Origin: CAYSGL01 sp964520985 | GTDB taxonomy: Bacteria > Pseudomonadota > Alphaproteobacteria > Micavibrionales > Micavibrionaceae | Assembly: GCA_964520985.1 (NCBI GenBank) | Contig: CAZFPB010000001.1 | Coordinates: forward strand, 620,001-684,000 | DNA: 64,000 nucleotides | Reading direction: 5' to 3' | In this document: in pieces, positions 8,355-15,976 of the stretch | How positions within the stretch are numbered: position 1 is the stretch's first letter | Layout of the letters: every line of letters begins with the position of its first letter | Made by a program: the position numbers and the translations under genes | The notes under the pieces: model-generated | Told to the model about the DNA's origin: nothing | The model's database searches: none | Seen by the model: only the letters and a program-made list of their open reading frames with translations

Positions 8355-8432
8355 TTAATTAAAGACGAAAATATAAAGCAGAATGATAACTGGGATCGGA
8401 ATACCAACGAGCCAGAGTAAAATACCTTTCAT
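8355..8432 (-). CDS. 25-residue hydrophobic microprotein
   Basis: On the minus strand an AGGAGG site sits 6 bases before ATG 8432 and opens a 25-codon frame ending in TAA at 8355. The peptide begins MKGILLWLVGIPIPVI and ends ILLYIFVFN: a single membrane span with a paired IPIP motif in the middle. Tiny membrane peptides of this general form occur in many proteobacteria as unnamed hypotheticals. It lies upstream of gpmA in the same direction. The perfect ribosome site and clean composition argue that it is a real gene; function unknown. Confidence 0.7.
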   Translation of the reverse strand: MKGILLWLVGIPIPVIILLYIFVFN

Positions 8433-8494
8433 GAAAAACCTCCTGTAAAATGAACGTCAAAACTCCAATGACCAAATTATCAAAAAAGTTCCGT

Positions 8495-8947
8495 CTAGGC
8501 GCGCTTGAGTGCCAGTTTTACTTCATCGAGCAGGTTGGTTTTGGTAATCGTCCGGCCATGTTGCCAGCTGTTGAATCCGGTAAACAGCAGGACCAAGGCT
8601 GCGGCATTTAAAAGAGCGGATAAAAGAAACGAGAGGGTCAGCGTCATCATGAACAAAGAGCTGATAATCACGTTGACGATGAAGAACCCTAAAAATACAA
8701 GAACCACATATTGCAGGTGTTTAATCTCCAGTGACGAAAACGAATCCTTATAAGCGGCCCAGCCAACGACAGCCATGATCAGACCAACCAGCCCCGCCAG
8801 ACTGCCGATAGCGCCCAGCAAACTGATAAACCCGACAAGCGCCAATAAAGAGAGCAGTGCGCCAACCCCGGCGGATACCAAAAGCAGGATATAGGTAATT
8901 TTTACATATTTAGCAGGCGCCAGACCCAGAACAGTATTATCAGACAT
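8495..8947 (-). CDS. Unknown four-span membrane protein
   Basis: The 150-residue product has about four hydrophobic segments: roughly 16-38, 41-66, 80-103 and 104-125, with a short hydrophilic N-terminus and a basic C-terminal tail (KTNLLDEVKLALKRA). A good site (AAGGGG) precedes the ATG. It resembles small YIP1/DUF-type membrane proteins in layout, but I cannot assign a family. It is followed in the same direction by the microprotein and gpmA. Confidence 0.75.
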   Translation of the reverse strand: MSDNTVLGLAPAKYVKITYILLLVSAGVGALLSLLALVGFISLLGAIGSLAGLVGLIMAVVGWAAYKDSFSSLEIKHLQYVVLVFLGFFIVNVIISSLFMMTLTLSFLLSALLNAAALVLLFTGFNSWQHGRTITKTNLLDEVKLALKRA

Positions 8948-9017
8948 CGGTATTTCCCCTTATAAGGTTGTCGTCATACCTGCCAAGTATCTCATTAAAG
9001 CAGACGGGTGAAAACCG

Positions 9018-10022
9018 CTATCTGGCCAGCCGGAGATGGGGAAGCACTTTTGCCGATGGCGGTCTGGAATCGGCTGGCCATCTCAGGGCGGGGTCCGCCG
9101 TATCGGTGATCACGCCGTATTCAGGATTTTCCATGAGACCAGAGATGATCTGACGCGCCCGGAACGGTGGGACATTGGGGTTATTGCGAAAGACCGGATC
9201 GTAGTAAGCGCCCATGAATGACAGCATATTGCTCATATAGACAAGCTTCGCGCGCGAGGGCGCGCCGGCAGGGTTGGTGTCGAGATGATCAGCCAACTGT
9301 TTCCAGGCGGCTTCATCAAGCGCATCGATCGTCAACACCCCAATGGCATTGCGCTGCGCCATCGCCCGTAGATGGTTATAGCCTGCGGCATCGTCCACCC
9401 ACCGCAGGAAGCCTTGCGCGCGATAACACTCCCACTGATCCAGGGGAGAGCCCATGTAGGTATACATCATGAACTGCATCACCGACGCATCGTCAGGCAG
9501 CGGCGCGCCCAGCATGTGATGCCCCGCCTCCGCATGAAGCGCCGCGGCTTGACGCTGGATCGAAGGGGTCTGATGGATAAGCCGGCTCATGAAGCGCTCG
9601 CCTGTCGGTTCTCGCGCCAGTATGGATAGAACGGTTTGCCAGAACGGATTTCTTTGGACCGGATTGACATCGAACAGAATGGCCGCGCCGGGCTTGGCTT
9701 CGGCGATAAGAGCCAGATTGAGAAATCCCGCCGCCCCCATATAGAGCGATCCCTGCAGATCCTCGCGTTTACCCAGCGACTCAAGCAACGCCTCCGGCGG
9801 GTCTTCACCAAAGCTGAACGCATGGATCAATCCTGTATGGATGCTGGCCTTTGCCCCCTCGGCCTGACGATGATGGGGCTTTGCATAGCCGCGCCCATCT
9901 CCCAGAGTCCGCATCTGCGGCGAGACAAGCGTCCGGTTCAATGCATCGATGCCCTGCGCGAAGCCATCGTAAATGACCGCATTGGTAGCAGCCTGCTTGA
10001 ATATCGTTTTGGACTCATTCAT
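9018..10022 (-). CDS. Unknown 334-residue protein, possibly methyltransferase-like
   Basis: No signal peptide or membrane segment. The middle carries a run resembling a Rossmann SAM site (LYMGAAGFLNLALIAEAKPG, then AILFDVNPVQRNPFW), and later KLVYMSNMLSFMG, reminiscent of the fourth strand of class I methyltransferases. This is a weak similarity seen by eye; the canonical GxGxG is absent. The N-terminal 50 residues contain the HHRQAEG segment. The start has a poor Shine-Dalgarno. Product and pathway unknown. Confidence 0.65.
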   Translation of the reverse strand: MNESKTIFKQAATNAVIYDGFAQGIDALNRTLVSPQMRTLGDGRGYAKPHHRQAEGAKASIHTGLIHAFSFGEDPPEALLESLGKREDLQGSLYMGAAGFLNLALIAEAKPGAAILFDVNPVQRNPFWQTVLSILAREPTGERFMSRLIHQTPSIQRQAAALHAEAGHHMLGAPLPDDASVMQFMMYTYMGSPLDQWECYRAQGFLRWVDDAAGYNHLRAMAQRNAIGVLTIDALDEAAWKQLADHLDTNPAGAPSRAKLVYMSNMLSFMGAYYDPVFRNNPNVPPFRARQIISGLMENPEYGVITDTADPALRWPADSRPPSAKVLPHLRLAR

Positions 10023-10084
10023 GGCCGATTTATTATGGAATTAATACATTTCTGTCAACGAAAACCATCCCGCGACATAAGGTT

Positions 10085-10113
10085 TTGACTTAATTGGCTA
10101 AGTATGGCAATAA
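10085..10113 (+). promoter_or_regulatory. Candidate pnp promoter
   Basis: TTGACT (10085-10090), 17-base spacer, CAATAA (10108-10113). A start near 10120 would put the transcript start just before the long leader stem at 10124, which supports the assignment. Not tested. Confidence 0.5.
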
Positions 10114-10123
10114 GACCGCAGTA

Positions 10124-10261
10124 AAAGGGCGTGAAAGTCCGGGTCGTCCGTTAAACGGTTGACTGTTGAGTACAGGTAACAAGAGATATCAGCGTTTACC
10201 TGTGTTCTGCCGTCCACCGCCATATCGGCCCCACCCCTTAAAAACGACTGTCACGCCCTTT
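10124..10261 (+). promoter_or_regulatory. Structured pnp leader (long-range stem)
   Basis: AAAGGGCGTGAAAGT (10124-10138) pairs with ACTGTCACGCCCTTT (10247-10261), 14 of 15 positions. Inside are a second stem, ACAGGTAA (10172-10179) with TTACCTGT (10196-10203), and a short CCGTTAAACGG palindrome (10148-10158). In E. coli the pnp leader forms a long hairpin cut by RNase III and then used by PNPase for autocontrol; the layout here suggests the same type of control, by analogy. Confidence 0.65.
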
Positions 10262-10285
10262 CTTAACATTAAGAAAGGACTACCC

Positions 10286-12439
10286 ATGTTTAACGTATTC
10301 CGCAAAGAAATCGACTTTGCCGGTAAAAAACTCGTTCTCGAGACAGGCAAGATTGCCCGTCAGGCGGACGGCTCCATTATGGCGACTATCGGCGGTACCA
10401 CGGTGCTCTGCTGCGTAACCGCCGCCAAATCTGTCAAAGACGGCCAAGACTTCTTCCCGCTGACCGTTCACTACCAGGAAAAAGCCTACGCTGCCGGTAA
10501 AATCCCGGGTGGCTTCTTCAAACGCGAAGGCCGCCCGAGCGAAAAAGAAACGCTCACCTCGCGCCTGATCGACCGTCCGATCCGCCCATTGTTCCCTGAA
10601 GGCTTCCTGAACGAAGTCCTCATTATGTGCACCGTTATCGCGCACGACATGGAAAACGATCCGGATGTTGTCGCGATGATCGGCACGTCCGCTGCCCTTA
10701 CCATTTCCGGTATTCCGTTCATGGGCCCGCTCGGCGCCTGCCGCGTTGGGTACAAAAACGGTCAGTACCTCGTCAACCCGACACTGGAAGAACACAAAGA
10801 TTCGCAACTGGATCTGGTTGTTGCCGGTACGGTCGAAGGCGTGCTGATGGTTGAATCCGAAGCACAGGAACTCTCCGAAGAAATCATGCTCGGCGCAGTG
10901 GAAGCCGGTAAAAATGCTTATGCGTCCGTTATCAACGGAATCATCGACCTCGCCGAAATGTGTGCGAAAGATGCGTGGGCTGTCCCGGTCAAAGCACCGA
11001 AACTCGTCAAACTTGCTGCCGACCTGAAGGCTAAATTCGAAGGTGAAGTCCGTAAAGCCTACGCCATCACCGACAAGGCCGCCCGTTACGCTGCCAAAGA
11101 CGCCGCCAAGGCAGCCGCGAAAGCCGCCTTTGTTGTTGAAGGCGGTGAGATCACCAAAGAAGAACTCTCTTCCGAATTCAAACATCTGGAAGCCGAAGTC
11201 GTTCGTGGTGACATCCTGAAAACCGGTAACCGCATCGACGGCCGCGACACAAAAACAATCCGCCCGATCGTCGCCGAAGTCGGCGTTCTCCCGCGTGCAC
11301 ACGGCTCCGCCCTGTTCACCCGCGGCGAAACGCAAGCGCTGGTTATCACCACGCTCGGTACGGGTTCGGACGAACAGATCATGGATGCGCTGGAAGGTGA
11401 ATACCGCTCCCGCTTCATGCTCCACTACAACTTCCCTCCATACTCGGTCGGTGAAGCCGGCCGCGTGGGTCCTCCGGGTCGCCGCGAAATCGGTCACGGT
11501 AAACTCGCTTGGCGCGCCATCAACCCGATGCTGCCGGAAGCCGAAAGCTTCCCGTACACCATGCGGACCGTTTCGGAGATTACTGAATCGAACGGCTCGT
11601 CCTCGATGGCAACCGTCTGCGGCACATCGCTTGCGATGATGGATGCGGGCGTTCCACTGAAAGCACCGATCGCCGGTATCGCCATGGGTCTGATCAAGGA
11701 AGGCAATGATTTTGCCGTTCTGTCGGACATTCTGGGCGATGAAGATCACCTCGGCGACATGGACTTCAAAGTGGCTGGTACCTCTGCTGGTATCACCGCA
11801 CTGCAGATGGACATCAAGATTACCTCGATCACGAAAGAGATCATGGAAATCGCATTGCGTCAGGCAAAAGACGGTCGCTTGCACATTCTGGGCGAGATGG
11901 CCAAAGCCATCGATACCTCGCGTAAAGGCGTGTCTGAATTTGCCCCGCAAATGACGACGATGAAAATCCCGACCGATAAAATCCGCGATGTTATCGGCAC
12001 CGGCGGTAAAGTGATCCGCGAGATCACTGAAGTCACCGGCGCGAAAATCGACATCGATGATGACGGTACGATCAAAGTCTCGGCTGTCAGCCAGGCGAAC
12101 ATCGATGCCGCCGTTACGTGGATCAAAGGCCTCACGGAAGAGCCAGAGCAAGGCAAAGTCTACAACGGTAAAGTTGTGAAGATTGCTGACTTCGGCGCAT
12201 TCGTGAACTTCATGGGCGCCAAAGACGGCCTCGTGCACATCTCCGAGCTGGCTGAAGGCCGCACGGAACGCACAGGCGATATCGTCAAGGAAGGTCAGGC
12301 TGTGAAAGTCCTCGTCATCGGTTTCGATGACCGCGGCAAGATCAAGCTGTCGATGAAACGCGTTGACCAGGAAACCGGCGAAATCCGCGAACCTGCGAAA
12401 AAAGAACGCCGCGAAGACCGCGAAGAAAACGCCGCTTAA
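10286..12439 (+). CDS. pnp: Polyribonucleotide nucleotidyltransferase (PNPase)
   Basis: PNPase degrades RNA 3' to 5' by phosphorolysis. From ATG 10286 the protein is 717 residues, normal for the family: first RNase PH domain (with TSRLIDRPIRPLFPEGF), an all-helical linker, the second RNase PH domain (GEYRSRFMLHYNFPPYSVGE, SDILGDEDHLGDMDFKVAG), a KH domain (GTGGKVIREI) and an S1 domain (YNGKVVKIADFGAFVNF). The AAGAAAGGAC site lies 7 bases before this ATG; the frame is open further upstream, but that part is the structured leader. Confidence 0.97.
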   Translation: MFNVFRKEIDFAGKKLVLETGKIARQADGSIMATIGGTTVLCCVTAAKSVKDGQDFFPLTVHYQEKAYAAGKIPGGFFKREGRPSEKETLTSRLIDRPIRPLFPEGFLNEVLIMCTVIAHDMENDPDVVAMIGTSAALTISGIPFMGPLGACRVGYKNGQYLVNPTLEEHKDSQLDLVVAGTVEGVLMVESEAQELSEEIMLGAVEAGKNAYASVINGIIDLAEMCAKDAWAVPVKAPKLVKLAADLKAKFEGEVRKAYAITDKAARYAAKDAAKAAAKAAFVVEGGEITKEELSSEFKHLEAEVVRGDILKTGNRIDGRDTKTIRPIVAEVGVLPRAHGSALFTRGETQALVITTLGTGSDEQIMDALEGEYRSRFMLHYNFPPYSVGEAGRVGPPGRREIGHGKLAWRAINPMLPEAESFPYTMRTVSEITESNGSSSMATVCGTSLAMMDAGVPLKAPIAGIAMGLIKEGNDFAVLSDILGDEDHLGDMDFKVAGTSAGITALQMDIKITSITKEIMEIALRQAKDGRLHILGEMAKAIDTSRKGVSEFAPQMTTMKIPTDKIRDVIGTGGKVIREITEVTGAKIDIDDDGTIKVSAVSQANIDAAVTWIKGLTEEPEQGKVYNGKVVKIADFGAFVNFMGAKDGLVHISELAEGRTERTGDIVKEGQAVKVLVIGFDDRGKIKLSMKRVDQETGEIREPAKKERREDREENAA

Positions 12440-12454
12440 GTATCCTCAATTTAG

Positions 12455-12480
12455 AAAACCCCGCTTCGGCGGGGTTTTTT
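12455..12480 (+). terminator. Intrinsic terminator after pnp
   Basis: AAAACCCCGC (12455-12464), TTCG tetraloop, GCGGGGTTTT (12469-12478) then more T. A textbook terminator. Confidence 0.95.
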
Positions 12481-12495
12481 ATAGTTGTTTACGTC

Positions 12496-12511
12496 CTATC
12501 TAAATAGATAG
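12496..12511. promoter_or_regulatory. Inverted repeat upstream of the VOC gene
   Basis: CTATCT-AAAT-AGATAG is a perfect 6-bp inverted repeat, ending 15 bases before the ATG at 12527. It could be an operator overlapping the promoter or a small mRNA hairpin. Weak evidence. Confidence 0.3.
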
Positions 12512-12526
12512 CTAAAAGGGTCCCAT

Positions 12527-13009
12527 ATGACATCCACACCCATCCATCCTGGCACGCGCATCGGCCATGTTCATTTAAAGGTTGCGGATATGCAGCGCGC
12601 GCTTGATTTTTATTGCGGCGTTCTGGGCTTCGCTGTCACGCAAAAATACGGCCATAGCGCCACCTTCATCGCGGCGGGCGATTATCACCACCATATCGGT
12701 TTAAATACGTGGGAGAGCAAAGGCGGCGCGCCGCCACCGCCCGGCTCGACCGGCCTCTATCATACGGCGATCCTTTATCCCACGCGCACCGCTCTGGCCG
12801 ATGCCCTGCGCCGCTTACAGGCCGCTGGCATTACCCTTGATGGCGCCGCCGATCACGGCGTCAGCGAAGCGTTGTATTTGCGCGACCCCGATCAAAACGG
12901 CGTGGAGCTATACTGGGACAAGCCGCGCGATCAGTGGCCCGTTACGCCTGAAGGGGAATTGGCCATGGTCTCGGAACGCCTGGACATCGATGATTTGCTT
13001 GCGTCCTAG
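12527..13009 (+). CDS. VOC-family dioxygenase/glyoxalase-like protein
   Basis: The 160-residue protein fits a vicinal-oxygen-chelate fold with two beta-alpha-beta-beta-beta modules. Candidate metal ligands are His14/16 in the first module (RIGHVHLKVAD), His in YHTAIL, and Glu in GVELYWD. The segments DMQRALDFYCGVLGF and LYLRDPDQNGVELYWD are typical of the CatE-like (catechol 2,3-dioxygenase-type) branch. Substrate cannot be told from sequence. AAAGGG lies 6 bases before ATG. Confidence 0.85.
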   Translation: MTSTPIHPGTRIGHVHLKVADMQRALDFYCGVLGFAVTQKYGHSATFIAAGDYHHHIGLNTWESKGGAPPPPGSTGLYHTAILYPTRTALADALRRLQAAGITLDGAADHGVSEALYLRDPDQNGVELYWDKPRDQWPVTPEGELAMVSERLDIDDLLAS

Positions 13010-13051
13010 TTTATCCTTTGCACCTTTGTGCTTTTGCGCTCTACTAATGCC

Positions 13052-13885
13052 ATGAAAAAGAAAATCATTCTGGCCCTGCTTATCACCCTTGCCGCCGCTG
13101 GCTTATGGATTGGCTTTGATAAAACCCGGGATTATCTCGCCGACCGTAAGGAAGAAGAAACATACACCGCGCAGATTGAAACTATCAGCGCCACGTCCGG
13201 CTTTGCCGATAAAGCCACTTATCATGAGAAACTGGACGCCCTGCGAGCCTATATCAACGGCAACACCGAGCATAACATCGACGATGAATTTTATGCCGTC
13301 TGGAAAGACAAAGCTAAGATAACCCAGACTTTTCTGGATTACACACAAGGCCGCCGCAAAGACTTACCCCATTATGAATGCAGCACGCGCGCCAACCTGA
13401 TGCGCGACATCCTGAACCATCACGGATACAAAACACGCTCCCTGCTCGTCTATCGTGCCGTGCCGCAACCGGACGCCTCCTACAAAATGGATGGGCACAA
13501 AGTACTCGACGTCCAGAACCCGGATACGGGAAAATGGGAAACGCAGGACGCCGATTATAATATTTACTGGGCAAACATTCTGGATGGAACACGCGTCAGC
13601 ATGGTGGACGCCATGGCCGATCCCGCCCATTACACGCCATGCAGCGGCGCCAATTGCGGATGGCACATTGTCAGCCGCGAAAATATTCAGGCCCGCGTGT
13701 TACAGGATTATCTCGATGTAATTACCGCGATCAACGAAGCAGAAGATACCCGCATTACCTATCATGCGCAGGACATTGATCCGAACGCCTCATTTTCCTA
13801 TCAAGATAAATCCGGCACACTGTGTGAAACGCTAGGGCGTCATTGTGACGAAGGATTGATCAAGGCACAAACGTCAGCTGACTGA
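13052..13885 (+). CDS. Membrane-anchored transglutaminase-like protein
   Basis: The 277-residue product has an N-terminal membrane span (KKIILALLITLAAAGLWIGF) and a periplasmic domain. The order Cys (ECSTRANLMRDIL), His (GHKVLDVQN) and Asp (QDADYNIYW) matches the Cys-His-Asp triad of transglutaminase-like peptidases. The family includes cross-linkers and proteases; the substrate here is unknown. ATG 13052 is preferred over a GTG at 13028 because it opens the signal anchor directly. Its 3' end overlaps the convergent DUF1304 gene by 26 bases. Confidence 0.75.
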   Translation: MKKKIILALLITLAAAGLWIGFDKTRDYLADRKEEETYTAQIETISATSGFADKATYHEKLDALRAYINGNTEHNIDDEFYAVWKDKAKITQTFLDYTQGRRKDLPHYECSTRANLMRDILNHHGYKTRSLLVYRAVPQPDASYKMDGHKVLDVQNPDTGKWETQDADYNIYWANILDGTRVSMVDAMADPAHYTPCSGANCGWHIVSRENIQARVLQDYLDVITAINEAEDTRITYHAQDIDPNASFSYQDKSGTLCETLGRHCDEGLIKAQTSAD

Positions 13886-14249
13886 GAACAGACCAAGCGC
13901 TGGCGCCAAGCGCGATGATTGCCGGAACAGCCTGTACAAAGAAAATGCGCTTGTTTACGGTGATACCGCCCCATATGCCTGCTACGATTACGCATCCAAG
14001 GCCGAATACGGTGAATGACTGGTTGATGGCTTCATTGGTCGCAAAAAATCCGATGAGCAGCGCTGCAACGAGAAACAGATTATACAGCCCCTGATTGGAC
14101 GCGAGCGCCGCCGATTGATGCGCGAAATCTTGGCTGATCCCGAATACCTTGGGCGCCTTCGTTTTCCACAGCGCCATTTCCAGCACGGCGAAATACACAT
14201 GCAGCAGGATAACGATCCAGTAAGCGATCGCATTAAAGATAAACAGCAT
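13860..14249 (-). CDS. DUF1304 family membrane protein
   Basis: The 129-residue product has four membrane spans and the DUF1304 pattern: HVYFAVLEMALWKTKAPKVF near residues 17-36, followed by ALASNQGLYNLFLVAALL. Function is not established for the family. The AAGGAGG site that serves this ATG is also part of a hairpin with a T-run (14254-14274), so translation or transcription may be controlled there. The SET-domain gene lies upstream in the same direction. Confidence 0.85.
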   Translation of the reverse strand: MLFIFNAIAYWIVILLHVYFAVLEMALWKTKAPKVFGISQDFAHQSAALASNQGLYNLFLVAALLIGFFATNEAINQSFTVFGLGCVIVAGIWGGITVNKRIFFVQAVPAIIALGASAWSVLSQLTFVP

Positions 14250-14274
14250 GAAAAAGCCTCCTTGTCGGAGGCTT
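14250..14274 (-). terminator. Terminator-like hairpin whose 3' arm holds the DUF1304 ribosome site
   Basis: On the minus strand AAGCCTCC pairs with GGAGGCTT around GACAA, followed by TTTC and then the start codon of the DUF1304 gene. The stem plus T-run looks like an intrinsic terminator for the SET-domain gene, yet its 3' arm includes the AAGGAGG site of the next gene. It may act as a terminator, a translational gate, or both. Confidence 0.65.
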
Positions 14275-14300
14275 AGTGTAATCCCGTTTCTTGAAAAATC

Positions 14301-14738
14301 CTATTCCTCGTCGAACCAGATTTCGCAGGAGTAATTCCAGGTCAGCTCTTCGCCCTTTTTGATGTCGCGGGCGGCAAAAGCGGTGATGGTGTATTCTTCC
14401 ATGTCGCTCTCCAAATTCATCGTCGGCTCTTTGCTGTGGTTGTACAGCATGATGTAGCCTAGCGGCATACAGTGTTCTTCATCTTCGGTATCTTCATCCC
14501 AATCGAGCAGATACCCATCCGGCGCGCCGCCGTCATCGGGAATGGCATTTTTGGAAACGGGAATGACCGGCGCCACTTCGATAATCTCGCCCTTGGCGAT
14601 ATCGCACAGAGCAAAAACGCCGCGGCCTTTATCACCCTCGGCTTTTCGCCAGCCGATTTTCGCGCCCAGAATGGTTTCGCCCTTGTTTGGCGCGGCCTCG
14701 TTATCCCAAGCCACAACTTTTGCTGTATTATCCCGCAT
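14301..14738 (-). CDS. SET-domain protein (putative lysine methyltransferase)
   Basis: The 145-residue protein is a stand-alone SET domain: KGRGVFALCDIAKGEII near 37-53, YNHSKEPTMN at 99-108 (the NHS cofactor/active-site motif), and KKGEELTWNYSCE at 127-139 (the catalytic Tyr region). The cysteine-rich pre- and post-SET zinc parts of eukaryotic enzymes are absent. ATG 14738 is chosen because AAGGAAAGGG lies upstream; a further 15 codons are open. Substrate unknown. A second SET gene lies at 47235. Confidence 0.8.
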   Translation of the reverse strand: MRDNTAKVVAWDNEAAPNKGETILGAKIGWRKAEGDKGRGVFALCDIAKGEIIEVAPVIPVSKNAIPDDGGAPDGYLLDWDEDTEDEEHCMPLGYIMLYNHSKEPTMNLESDMEEYTITAFAARDIKKGEELTWNYSCEIWFDEE

Positions 14739-14774
14739 GGTAACCACCCTTTCCTTATCAAGCCGAACCGTGTT

Positions 14775-15536
14775 ATGACACAAACCATGCGCATAAATCT
14801 ACCCAAAGTTATCGGTCACCGGGGCGCCTGTGCCTATGCCCCCGAGAACACTCTGGAGAGTATTCACACCGCTGCCGATATCGGCGCGAAGTGGGTGGAG
14901 CTGGACGTCAAGCTCACGCGCGATGGTGTGCCGATTATCTTTCATGATGACGAACTCGACCGCACGACAAATGGTTCCGGCCTTGTCGCCAACACCGATT
15001 ATGCCGATATCCAGACACTCGAAGCCGGCAGCTGGTTTTCCGATGGCTTCACCGGCATTATTATCCCGACGCTGGAAGAAGCTGTCGATGTCCTGCTCCA
15101 GCATAATCTCGGCCTGAACCTGGAGATCAAACCCTGTCCAGGCCGCGAAAAAGAAACCGCCGAGGCCGCTCTCGATATCCTCTCCCAGATCTGGGACGAC
15201 CATGACAAATTGCTCATCTCCTCGTTCCAGCATGTGAGCCTTGAAGCCGCTCGCGACGTCGCGCAGGACTGGACACGCGGTTTGCTTATCGGCGGTGACG
15301 AGATGCCGGAAAACTGGCTGGAGATGGCCGACTACCTCGACGTCAAAACCGTCAACCTCGGCTCACGCCTGATCACGCAAGACCTGTGTGAGAAGATCAT
15401 GAATGAAGACTACGGCGTGCTCGTCTACACTGTCAACGACCCCATAGAAGCCCGCAAGCTCCAGCAATGGGGCGTCGACGCGGTCTTCTCCGACATGCCC
15501 GACGTTATCCTCGAAAACCTCCTGAGCGTTCATTAA
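14775..15536 (+). CDS. ugpQ: Glycerophosphodiester phosphodiesterase
   Basis: Hydrolyses glycerophosphodiesters to glycerol 3-phosphate and an alcohol. The 253-residue protein shows the family signature: VIGHRGACAYAPENT near the N-terminus, WVELDVKLTRDGVPIIFHDDELDRTTNGSG, LNLEIKPCPGRE, and the C-terminal VYTVNDPIEARKLQQWGVDAVFSDMPD. No signal peptide, so probably cytosolic (UgpQ-like rather than GlpQ). The start is 36 bases from the divergent SET gene; ATG 14787 is an alternative. Confidence 0.92.
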   Translation: MTQTMRINLPKVIGHRGACAYAPENTLESIHTAADIGAKWVELDVKLTRDGVPIIFHDDELDRTTNGSGLVANTDYADIQTLEAGSWFSDGFTGIIIPTLEEAVDVLLQHNLGLNLEIKPCPGREKETAEAALDILSQIWDDHDKLLISSFQHVSLEAARDVAQDWTRGLLIGGDEMPENWLEMADYLDVKTVNLGSRLITQDLCEKIMNEDYGVLVYTVNDPIEARKLQQWGVDAVFSDMPDVILENLLSVH

Positions 15537-15633
15537 CCATATTATATTATGGAAATTAATACTTATTTTGTGTAGTTTGTGAGCACTGCACAAAAGCGTA
15601 TTGCGCTGCACAAGCGACTCGCGCTAGTTTGCA

Positions 15634-15662
15634 TTGACAAATATGCATGGCTGCCTTACACA
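15634..15662 (+). promoter_or_regulatory. Promoter for the gene at 15698
   Basis: TTGACA (15634-15639), 17-base spacer, TACACA (15657-15662): a consensus -35 box with acceptable -10, 36 bases before the ATG. The stretch 15537-15633 upstream is AT-rich noncoding DNA in which I see nothing else. Confidence 0.6.
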
Positions 15663-15697
15663 GCACGCATACAGTATTACTAAGTGGAGATTATCTT

Positions 15698-15976
15698 ATG
15701 TCCAAGTTACAGGAAGCCTTTGTTCCGTGCGTTATCGTGAATGACCTGATTGGTATGCGCGAGAGTTCTGAGCAATTTTTGCCCTTTGAAAAATTCAAAG
15801 ATTTGCTCTCCGAATTCAGCAATGCCCTTACTGTGCCCTGCAAGGCTGTAGAATTCGAATTAAAGCGCTACAGACACAATAAAGTAGCCATGGCGGTCGC
15901 CATTCCCCCGGAAAAAATTGAAGAAGCGCACCAGCTCTGCCGTCAAAGCGGCTACATGGTACGTGTCTGCGGCTGA
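15698..15976 (+). CDS. Unknown 92-residue protein
   Basis: Small soluble protein with no signal peptide; mixed alpha/beta pattern with three cysteines (PCVIVND, VPCKAVE, QLCRQSGYMVRVCG). The start is fixed by GTGGAG upstream and by a good promoter at 15634. The stop abuts the convergent fabI stop with no space. Family not recognised. Confidence 0.7.
   Translation: MSKLQEAFVPCVIVNDLIGMRESSEQFLPFEKFKDLLSEFSNALTVPCKAVEFELKRYRHNKVAMAVAIPPEKIEEAHQLCRQSGYMVRVCG

Noticed and set aside
10280..12238. Long open frame on the minus strand across pnp (about 652 codons)
   Set aside because: It is fully antisense to pnp, a clearly identified gene, and its translation has the His/Phe/Arg-rich look of shadow frames. 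No ribosome site.
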